A stretch of DNA of 64,000 nt, taken from Tanytarsus gracilentus. Lineage: Eukaryota; Arthropoda; Insecta; Diptera; Chironomidae. Positions 24,801-36,800 of this stretch are shown here, one piece after another. Under the pieces are notes generated by a model, which was not told the origin of the DNA, did no database searches, and worked only from the letters and a program-made list of their open reading frames with translations. The stretch lies in assembly GCA_038502055.1 (NCBI GenBank), contig JAXRKN010000039.1:4340001-4404000 (forward strand). The letters run 5' to 3'. Numbering within the stretch: position 1 is the first letter of the stretch; every line of letters starts with the position of its first letter. The position numbers and the translations under genes are program-made.

Positions 24801-27800
24801 GAATCGCATGAGACGACGACAGTCGCTCTTTATATTAAATGCCCTAGATTCTCATTCCCTCATAGCACTCGCAGCCCTCATAACTAAATCCTCCCTATAT
24901 TTATATACTCACTGAATGAAAAGGACACTTTAACATGTGAAAACACAGACGAGAAAATCTGAGAGCTGTTTAGAAATGCTTCATTTATTTTTATTATGAT
25001 CGTTTTGCAAATAATTCTCAGCTCTTCAAAAGAGAGAGAAATTTTTTTATGAAGATCCCTCGCTCAGCTTTATCACTAATAATTCACATCATTGTTTATT
25101 AGGTCGTGACTTTACCTTCTAACTTAGTAGCTGTCTCATGTATGTAAATCCCTGCGCCGAGAGAGAAAAAGATGGGTAATTTATTCATAGGAAGGCAAAT
25201 CTCTTCGCACTTTTATGTTGGGTGCAAAAAAAAGTTTTGTTATTTTGCGAGATATTGAAAGCTGTGTAAATCCAGTGGATTGTGAGTTCGGGACAAAAAT
25301 TAAAAGAATTTTAAAGTGAAATTTATTTACTAAATTTTCAAGCTTTCTCGATTCAGGAAAAAATTTACACTCAAAAAGCAGGAAATAAAGAAAAATGTGA
25401 GAATTTTGCATCTTTATTATAATAAAAGAGTGAAAGGGATCTCATAACTTTTTGAATACAAAAGGGATTTTTTTTGGCGAAAATAACTTTTTCCATAACT
25501 TACACCAATTGTTGCTTATAAATTGCACGAAAAGTAATTGGGAAATTATGCAAAATGCGCTTTTATTGCTTCGCTCTCGCAATACGCCAACCATTTTAGA
25601 CTTGAGTGAGATTTTCAAGGCATGGCTGTGGATTATAGAGTTCGTTTTATATTTTTTTATTCTCTCTAAACTCACCCCACCATGAAAGAAATTCTTTCAT
25701 TCACATTTCACGCTTTTTAACACTTTTGTATGTTTTTTAAGGGCTCATTCAAATAAGCATATACATATAGATAAAAAAAAGTGAAAGGGGATGAATTGAA
25801 TAATTATTATGTAGGGCAATAACAGTCTTGATGGTGATGCTAATCTTCTTCAATGGAATAAATTAATATCATCATCATATGTTTGTGTATGCAATGCATT
25901 ATCATCAAGATCAAAATAGGAAAAAAAGAGAGGAGGAAAAACTGAACATAATGGCGAAGCGAGTGAGATTATCATCAATAATGTTGTAGGAAAAAAAATG
26001 GAAGGGCGATTTTTACCCCGAACACCTTTTCGTTCCATCATTACTCATTTTGTCATAGTGTAGTTCAACTTTTATGCGTATCTGTTTACGAAATGAATGA
26101 AGAATTTAAAATATTTTTCAATTTTAAAAGAATTAAAATAAATTGAGCTGTAACTATAGAGAGCGAGTTGTGACACATCAATGGCGCTTAAATTGAGGAA
26201 GTAAATTTTATATTTGCTGAAAGGTTTAATTCGAATTTAATTAAACTGTAATGACAAATCTGAAATTTAAGAGTAATAAAAGAGTGAAACGTAGGAAGAA
26301 GGAATGTAACGGAAAATATAAACTTTAAAATTAGTTTGTTGATATTAAGCGAATGACATTGATGGGTATTTAAGTGAATCGTTGAAATCATGAGGGTTGA
26401 CTTAAAAATTACCTCAAATATATTTAACCTACACACAAACACTCAAAGTTAGATCATTAAATTTTATAAACTGTGATTTTTTATTTGCATTCCATTCTTC
26501 TTATTAAACACAGACCGTAGAAAATATTTAAATCAAAAATTTGCCCTCTATCAAAAAAATATCTAATGAGCCATATAAAAAATTTATTTTTGCCATTCCC
26601 AATAAATTTCTCGATTTTTGTTCTCACAAAGAATTTCGCTTTCGATTTCTCTCTCTCTCTGCTTTATTTTCAACATGATATAATAAATGATGTGGTTCAA
26701 AAATATTCGCAAAAAAAATTTCTGGTACGTACGAAGGAGGAGATGAAAGAAGAAGGAAAAAATTATTAATTTATTAGATTTCGTTTTGTTAAACATTTTT
26801 AAGTTTTCTCCCTTCGAGGAGGTTTCTCTTGATGTGTGTGAAAAATTGAGACAAAATTTATGAAAACACCTGTCTTGGTGATCATAGCGAGAATTGTCTC
26901 AGCCACAAAAATATTTTTTATCTCTCGGGAAAATCGTTAAAATCATCGATTGATCGTAAATTTAATTTATTGCTCATTCCAATGCTGTTTAATTGCTGAA
27001 ACTTTTAGCTTTGACCTGATTATAATTGGAGGAAATTCTTTTCGTCACACAAAACTTTGAAAATAACCATGTTATTTATTTTTTAATATGTCCGCACCTG
27101 GGCAAAGTAAATAAACCATCAGAAATCGCGCAATAAAATTATTATGATTATGATTATTTTTAAACGAGAGGAAAACAGGCAATAAATTCATAAATTAATT
27201 TCAGTTTTGTACAAAACATCAATTCAGAGGATTTTTATGAGTGGATTGAGGGAAGAATTTCATTTTATATCCTTAACGTGGAATTTTGTGGCCAAAAATT
27301 TTATTTCGAACATTTTTATGAAAACTCATAAAATTTTTTACTCAAATTGCGTGAAATAATTTTTATAAACCCACAAAAAAAAGTTTTGATACCTTGAAAA
27401 AAAATAGAAGCACTATAAACTAATTTTATAAACAAATCTGTAACATAATCCAAGATGTGCCCACACGTGCTGCTACGACTGAATTTCATCCTATCCTGTC
27501 CAGTATTTAAATTTTTTCATTTTTGATCGCTGTTTGGGTTGCGCTCACATTCGTCGTGGTCTACACATGTAACTTCTTTTTGCTCCTCATCAGAATATGA
27601 AAAAAATTTGTTTTCATGATAACGAGACATCGGTTCTTGTATATGATGGGCAGTACATGACTGAAAGACTTTTTGACTGACTGTAGGTCATATTCTAATG
27701 TTTAAAGCTCACGTCATCTGTCATGGTGGTATTTTAGAGGGTTTGGATTTTTTTTTTGTTATACTCTTAAGGAGTGAATTTATTGAAACAACTCCGTTAC

Positions 27801-30800
27801 ACTCAATAAATTTATTTCTTATCAAAATAAGTTCATCGTCCATTCAACTGCCATGAACGTGCATTTCTAATGAACTTTTGCTGATAAATTTATTGTCTTT
27901 AAACTGCAATTTCCTCCCATATAAAAACTTCTGTCTCGAACAAGAGACTGATTTATCAACAAATAACAACAGCATAATAACATACCTTCTGAAGCAGCAG
28001 CAGCACACAAAAAATATTCGATTTCAATTCCTTTTTTCTTCTTCTTATATAAACTCACATATACACACACAATATGCGAAAAAAAAGTGAAGATTAAGCG
28101 ATTAAGAAAGAAGAAATTTTTTTTCGCTCTCTCAATCCCAGAAGCAGATTTTGTTAAATATATTCAATTCCATAGAGAGATGATATTGGAGGTGGAACGC
28201 GCAATGAAATTCGATATGTATCGCGAAAGGAATGCCAAAAAGTTGTCGCACAAGGAGAACATACAGCTTATCACAATACAAAATGTGCGATAATCAAGTG
28301 CAGACATTTGATCACTCTATAAATTAAGTTGTTAAAGAATTTTATCAGAAATATTAAATTTAATGCCCGCACTTGAGTGTGAAATTAAATTCTAAAATTC
28401 GACATTTTTATGTTTCTCCTTCTGTTTCCTGTACACATTAACACATGTTTTAAAAACTTGGTGCTGCTTAATCAATGCGGCGGTGGTTAATTAGTTAAAC
28501 ATTTCACGTACGAGCAGTTAGCGCAATACCCTATGGTTTTATTGAAATTTTTTCTTCCACCTGCAAATGTTCTTCAATTGAATTTTGCGCTATAGAGAGA
28601 ATGTCGGAAAGACGATACGCAAGGCACTGAATAGATTCTTATTTTTCCATATATTTGAAAGAATTCACATATTTGAGGTCGGCAGCCGAAAAAGGGAATT
28701 AAATTAAGGAGAAATATCCAGATGGAATTTCGTTAAAGTTACTTGACCCACAATATGTAGGTTAAATGGAAATGTCTGCAGACTTTACCAAATTAGCAAA
28801 CCAAATTATTAAAGTGCCCACAGGAGGAACACAAAAATCAATATGGACTGCATGCAGCTCTCACTCACTCTCAAATAAATCAATCTCGATGAATTTCTCC
28901 CATTGGTTCATCCCATGCATGAGTCATCATGAAATTTCTTCTTCTTTTCCGTTTTCTTCTCCATCTCGTGAGCTCTTCTCGAGGCAACGTGTTAAAGCAA
29001 TAAAAAAAGAGTGCATTATGAAAGGTGGAAAAATAATTTACAATTTTTTCTTGTTGTTGTCTTTCAATTACAATTTATGTGCTCTCTCTCCCTCGAGAGA
29101 GTCTTTTGTTCTTTGGGAAGAACTTGATTTTATTGTTGTTAAACATTTCCGAAAATGTATTTTTTTTGTTATGTCTTTGTTTCTCGATAAATGCGATTCA
29201 ATATGTATTTTTTTGAACAATTCCTGGACGATCGGAGGGAAATTTTTCTTAAAAATAATAAATTTGAGGTTAAATTTTAAGCAAGAAATCTTAAAGCAAT
29301 CCACTCAACCAGGATCAACCGAAAAAAACTGCCCTTTATTCTCTCATTTTTCGACGTCTGTATGTTGTTGATTGGGAACTTTTTCCTGAGAAAAATCGTG
29401 CCTCATAATCTCTGTCTTTTGCATAAATATGGCTGGAAGCGAGAGAATGGTGTGGAAAGAAATATGCTCATGAGGGAAATATGTACGGTATGGGAATTTT
29501 TTGTGAACGAACTGCATTCTTGCATAATTTTACTAGCACCAACTGCCCGACATTGCTTCCCATGATTGGCTTTCCCAGGTGCCTCACAGACAAATTTCGC
29601 AAATAATATTTCTAACTTTTTTTTAAAGAAAAATATGTTTCAACAATACTACACGAAATGAGATCTTTTTGGCAAGATATGCGCGCGAGTTGTTGCAGTT
29701 TTGTGCTCTATGTTCTCTCTTCTTGTTGCATGCAAATAAAGCGAGATAATAAATTATATTGGGCGAATTTTTCCTTCATACATTTTATGTTTATCATGAT
29801 CATTTGCCTTTCAATTGTTTTTCATTTTTTTTGTACAGAAATTATTGCGCAATTGGAGAAATTTGTCGTTGTTAGATCACAGTAAATTCATCATTATACT
29901 GCAGGGGTTCTGAAATTATTATTTTTTAACGACTCTTTAAAAAATAAATTGAAAAAATAATTTAAGAATTTGAAAAATTTGTCGGCATCCCTGAGTAAAA
30001 TTCAATCCTCTGACCTAAAGCAACTTTTATCTCACTGGGGTCAACAACAAAGTTCTCTCTCTCGATCCACGCTCTTAATATTCATATTCATATATTCAGA
30101 CACGAACAAAAATATTCAACTTTTGATTTCAGAACGAGAAATAAAAAAAATCAAATCAAATTACTTTACGCGATATTAAACTTTTTGTTGTTTCGTTTGT
30201 TGTGCTGTATGAAAATGCCAATCATTGCCATGTCCAACAAATTTTTATATATTCAATTCAAAAAATCTCATTCTTTCCTCACTAGCTGCTGCTCGGCTTG
30301 GGAATTCTCTCTTTCCCATCATCATCGCGCAACATAATCTGATTACTCACTTTTTACTTTATTTTTTTTTTGCTGCCATGATGAAAATGGCTAATTTAGC
30401 GAAAAGATATTGTGCTTCAATTACTTTATTAATTTTCGATTTCATCTCTCTTGAGATGTTGTGTGACTTGATGGTACAAAACGATCAGTTTTGATGTTTA
30501 TCAACTTTCTGTTATGCGAGGATCGTTTTGAAAAGTCATTAATCAAAATATTCACTTCGTTAGTGATGTCAATGATTTTTTGATGACTTGAAATTTTTGA
30601 AAAATTTTATATTTGAAATATTAAAAAACGTTAAATTTTTGACAATTTTTTTAAAACAATCCTGAAAATATAGACATGTTGAATCATCAACAATTCCAAC
30701 TAAATGATCACGTGTGGAATGTGCTCTAATAATTGGATTTAGGTCTGGATGGAATTTAAAGGTTCCAGCCCAGATTCCATTTAAAAAATATACATCTCTG

Positions 30801-33800
30801 TGTCTGACGGCAAACACACATATTTCGTGATGTAAAACGAGTGTGTTTGTATCTGACGAGGATGAGAAAGAAGAAAAACAACAAATAATTTAGAAGTGAA
30901 ATATCCCATAGTGATCGTGCAACATAATTAATGGATCTTTTACATCACTGCATTTATTCGATGCAGTATTCAATTACTGCGTCCTAGAAAAAAGAGAGTT
31001 GTGCGCAATTCGAGACATCTTTATTCGAGTGTCCCACAAGTGCGAGTCTCGCACATCCACAATGTGCAAGCAGAATGAAAACGTGAATGAATAATTCGCT
31101 TAAATTACCGGCAATAACTCATCAACCATTCAGCGCAAAAGAGAAAAATATCATTTTACTGGCAAATTTCATGCCTCGTTTTCTCTCTCCCGCAAGTGTA
31201 TGTGCAGAGTGTGACGTTATTGTTCAACTTTTTGTTACAAATTGTCACCAATAAAGAAACTTATTAGGGCTCATTTATATCTTCAGCTTGCGGTTTCGAA
31301 TATACAACCGATGAGCTTCCACAGAGACACACTCGATTAATGGCATCAAGATTTAACATTTTAGATAGCACGCATCGTGTTCTTTTTATTCCCTCGAAAT
31401 GACAACAACATAATTTTCTACCAACTTCTTACGATTTGTCAAGTTAGTTCTTTTTTTTCAATCGAGATTCTAGAGTTTCAAATTTTTTTCGGGTTTGATC
31501 TTGATCAAGGGAATGAAACATCTGGAAAGTTAGTGGCGACTTGATGAAACATAAAAAAATTGATTGAAGTTCCGTCGTACATTAAGAAATTATAAAAACA
31601 AACCATAAGATGTCCATCCATGTTTTTATAGATAAACATCATCGTGTCATTAAGGATGAAATTAATTACTCGAGGATTTATTAATGATAATTATAGATTC
31701 CATAGTCTTTCCCCACTTATGAGTATAAAAATTCGATATCTTAACTTTTTTTATATTCCTCGCCTCATATTAACATTTTATTATCGAATCCAAAAAAAAG
31801 AGTAAGAACATGAAACTTTTATGTCGTCTCTCTGGATTCATACACGAAAAACGAGCTTTTTTTGGAGAAAAAATTATAAATGCGCTCGAGATGTTAATCG
31901 GGTGATAGAGAGAGAGAAAATTTTACACAAATTGGTCTAATTGGAGCCACGAGATAGAATCAGTTAAGAGAGGAATGATCATGGTCTTATGGCGCCTGAC
32001 TTACAAGAGTACACAAATAAAAATTCAAAGAAGGGAAAAATCAATAAGGCACGCAATGTAATTTAATGCTCATCAAAATCTCTTTAAAGCCTACCGAAAA
32101 GAGACTTTCACCATAAATTTTCCCATTTTGCGCTCCGGCATTAAATTATGTCTTCGAGTATACACACACAGGAGGCGCAATGGAAAAACAATATAAGGGA
32201 AAACTTCTTCTCTGACATTCTAAATCCCATTTAGTCTGAGCATCATGATGATGATGGTTCTAAATGCGCGAAGGCACAGAAAAAGTTGTGGATGACTAGA
32301 TTACAATTTTATTTATAGGTTGCATAGCTTAAGGGTGGGCATTTATAAATTATTGAAATTTTTATGATTAAAAAGTCCTGTCAACATAAGTAAAATAACA
32401 TTTTTAAATGTCCACCCATGGGTTGCACAATGTCAAATCAGAAAATACAAAAAAGCAATATGGCGAGATAGAAATATCCCTTTTTTTCTAACCAACCAAC
32501 CCCTCGACACTGTATATTGTACACAGAAACATGTGCGATTGTGAGGGGAGAAAATACAAAATATACAGAGCAGTGGATTTCACGTTTTTCCTCGATGATT
32601 GTTGTTTATCTGGCGATGACGTCTTTTTTCATCGTTGTGTCTTTTGTATTGTATTGTAACACATCCCACTTCTCCTCCCTCCATCCTCCCGCTCACATGT
32701 TTCACTCGCAATAAACTTTTGTGGACCACTCCGATAATTGATAAATCTCTGCACGTTTATCTTTCGCAAAAGCACACATGCTTGTACCAACACACACATT
32801 TTTTTCATCATCATCGTCTACCTCTACACACATTTTGCGCTCTCGCTTTCGAGAGATGCTTTAATAAAATTTTGATTTATGACTAGGAGACTTTAACATA
32901 CAGCGGAATATTTTTTTAGCAGAAAAGCCACAAAAATAAACATGTTCGAGTTGTCAATGACGCTTGTTAGAGCTTGTTTCGAGGAATTCTTTTACCTCAG
33001 AAATTTCATTAATATTTTTTCTTCCAACTCTCATCGCTCTTAAGAAGGAAATTCTTGTTTCTTTTTATGATGTTTATTATTAATAATTTTAATATTTTTT
33101 TCGCTGAATATTCAAATACTATCACGCATAGCGAGAGTTTTAACACTTGGTTCTTTCGAATTTCTGTCACTAAAATCTATAAGCGATAAATTATTAATTT
33201 TAATAATTTTTTTTTTAAATTCTTTCAAATCAAAAATAATTTTTTCAAAAAACCATTACCTAAAATTTGGACAATCAATTTAAAGACACCATAAAGAGCT
33301 TAAACTCCCCTCATTAAAAATTCCTTATCAACGATCGATGATTTAATCGGCAATCAATTTACTTAGAATGAGTCCTCATAAAAAAATCGCGGGCAGGAAG
33401 TAAGAATTTTTTCTGTTTCATTGATATTCAAAACATGAACAATTTATGCAAATCTTGTTAGGTTAATCAGAGAAGAAAAAGGAAAGAAGATGTTTTAGCT
33501 TAAACAGGTGTAAAATCAATTCACAAAATGACTTGTTTAATGGCTTTCTGATCAACAAATAAAAAGTTCTCATGTGTGCGTAGACCCATCATCTATCAAC
33601 GTTGAAATATTGTCGAGAACTTTACTATTTCGATGTCTGATTAGTCATTAACCATTATCTTATTTATCGTATCGTGTAACATATAACAAATGCCTTGTAA
33701 CATTTAACTATATATGCCTCCGAGAAGCAATAATAATAACATATCTCTCTGAACAGAGAAGTCAAAAAGGCAACGATAACCCGAAAAATAGGTAAAAAAT

Positions 33801-36800
33801 CTCTTGAAAATTCTCAGAATTTTAAAAACACCCGAAAACAATAAACAGAAAAAAAATAGTTTCATTTTCAAGAGAATAACAGGCAAAAGGATTTCTCTAG
33901 TTGTTGTTCATAAACAATCCTTTGTGCAATGATCCTTTCGTCATTTTTCAAAAAAAGGAGGTGAGCAACAAACACCTTCGAGATGATGTTAATAAAAATT
34001 CTTTTTCGTTTGTCCCTGAATTAATAGAATTTATTCAAATTTCTGAGCTATAAAAAGAAAGTCTTTAACAGTCAATTGATTCGATATTAAATAAATGATT
34101 TTTAATAGTGGATGATCGTAAAATGAAAAGAATATCTTTTTAAAAGGTGGATCGAGAGCGATAAATTATTCTCCAATAAGTCGTTTAATTTTTAATTGAG
34201 GGGTTGATCTCGAACTTTAATCGAGATGATACTTTTTAGTGTAACCCACGAAGTGGTGTAACACTTATATGCGCCTATTTCCGTCCGTCTGTCCGTCTGT
34301 CCGTCTGTTCCATCGAGATCTCGGCTCCTGAGATAGCTAGAGACTTCTAGTTTTCGTATTTTGGTAGGTCTATGAATTTAGATTCGGCCATTTTAGGAAT
34401 TATGAGGGTCATGACCACAGGTCGTGCCATGGACAGCCCTAAATGCCATTTTTCACACAAATTTCCTGTTATATGGCTTCATGTATGTCGTTGAACTCGT
34501 ATTTGTATCAGGAATCGAAAGGACTTGATGATATGTGCGGAATGTCTATCATGGCAATCCAAGAGTGCCCCCAATGTCCCTCACGGCCGGCCAGTAGTGC
34601 CCCTAATGTCTTTAAATTGAGCCTTTCGGATAGGGTTGGTGATTGAATGGAAATGTGGAAAATGAAAATGGAAAATGAAATAGTGGAAAATGAAAATGTG
34701 GAAAATTGAAATGAAAATAAAATATGAAAATAAAAGTGGAAAATGGAAATAGTGGAAATGGAAATAATGGAAAATGAAAAAGTGGAAAATGGAAAAGTGG
34801 AAAATGGAAATAGTGGAAAATGGAACAAGTGGAAAATGGAACACAGTGGAAAATGGAACAAATGGAAAATGGAACACAATAGAAAATGAAACATAGTGAA
34901 AAATGAAACATGGTGGAAAATGAAACACAGTGGGAAATGTAACATAATTGAGAAATATTTTCCATAAGGCTTCCCTTTTGGCTTCTCCAAGGCTTCTTCA
35001 TAGGACTTCGCCATGTTACATTTCCAATACTGATCTGTTACAAGTGGGTTACACGGCAACACCCACGTGTGGGTTTTGAAACATTTTTATAGTTTTTTTG
35101 AGGTTTTCGGCGTGAAAATGTGGAACTGAAATTTTTTTTTGGATTATTTTTAAAAAATTTAAATATCTGTTACTCAAATTTTAGCTTAATTTTTGAATTA
35201 ATTTAATATCAAAAATTCTAAAATCCCTCCCAGAACTCAAATTATTTTTTTATTACAATTTTCATCTCTTGTCTCCTCATAAATTCTATGCCACGATGAT
35301 GATTTGACAATTTAATGCACAATGCTTAAGAAAACCCCATTTAACAAGAACATAAAATTAGTTAACGCTGTTCTTTAACCCACTAACCTGTCTGATTCAT
35401 CATTTCATTACACAACATGTTCTTTTAACACAATGATTGATCTTTCTTGAATGATGACCTTCGAAATTTCTCTCACAATCATATGTGATCTTGAACTCAC
35501 ACATCATAGAGCATAAAATAAATGACTTGCAATGATTTTCCACATTAAGCGACAGTGTGCACAAACAATGGTGATGTGTATATAAAAACCACTGCAGACA
35601 CGCTAAATCGAGAGTAATTTTCGCTTTCACTCGCAGAAACTTTTTCGAGGGCGAAGTGCCATGAATAGGAAAATTTATGATATATGACTTTAATAAAATA
35701 TAAATTTTATTTAAATTTCGCTCGGTTGAAAATTTTAAACGACACATAACCGAACATAAACACACACACAAACCAATGTCAATTGAAAAGTTTTCAAATT
35801 AAAATGTCCCCCGGAAAACAGGCAACAAAATATTGCGAGGGTGAGCGAGAGAGAGAGAGAGAGAGAGTAACGACCACCAAATCCAATGCATACGTTCGAC
35901 AACCCCTCAACACACAGTCACAACTCTCAATCGTAATGAGAGAATATTAATAATGTTTTTTTTGGTGTGGATTATTATTAAATTGTGTGTTTATTTAAAG
36001 TTTATCATGAAATTGTGTTTTATGGTATTTTCGGGAGAGTTTTATGAGTGTACTTGATTTGCATTCATAAAGGCACACATTTTCTCAAAGAGGGATGAGA
36101 CGAACATTTAATTATTGTGTGTATACAGACGACACACGTATCGGGGATGTATGTTAGGGCGGAGATGGAATGAAATTAAAAAGTGAAACTCTTTCTTATG
36201 CGCGATTTAACAGATGATTAATATCATTCTGGTGTTCTTTTATTTTTTAATTTCGTGTGACTCCAGTGATTGATGAGGGAAGGATTAAAAATGTGCGTGG
36301 ATATTTCTGACATTGACTTGCGGTAATGAGGGAGAGGATTAATGTGATTTTTTGCTTTGTTTAAAGACTTTTTTTTATAAATTCATTTCGGTCGTTAAAT
36401 TTTTAAATTTATCACTCACTCATTTGTCTTATCCATACTCCAAATCTCGCGATCTATCTGTCATTAGGTCTATAAAGCACTAAAATGCCTCGACAAATAA
36501 TGCTCGCCATAAAAGCAAACAAATTTGTTTCAAATTTTCCAGCCTTAAGCTCCTCCGAACATGCATACTTAAAATGTAGAAGGAGAGATTAATAGACGTC
36601 TGATAAGATTAAATTTATTATAGAAATTATCTCGCCGTAATGATTTCTCTATCTAATTTCGTGTCTAATTGTGGCGTCTAATATTTAAATTTTACTGATT
36701 TATTCATGCGCGAGTGATAGAAAATTCTTATGGTTGGTGTGTCTCTGTCCAAACATATCTTTTTTTCATAGCTCTAAACGACACACACACACGACTTAAG

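Noticed and set aside
27776..27813. Inverted repeat AATTTATTGA/TCAATAAATT that could be the ends of a MITE or a hairpin.
   Set aside because: Only 10 bp arms with a 16-17 bp gap, no second copy or duplication seen; kept only as a note in the intron entry.
34508..35062. Three overlapping minus-strand open frames (115-184 codons) with FHFPF-type repeats.
   Set aside because: They are translations of the element's minisatellite; the repeat is free of stops in several frames and shows no protein-like composition.
35400..35771. 123-codon minus-strand frame in the odd-paired intron.
   Set aside because: High in Cys, His and Lys with no domain, and low-complexity AT-rich sequence around it.
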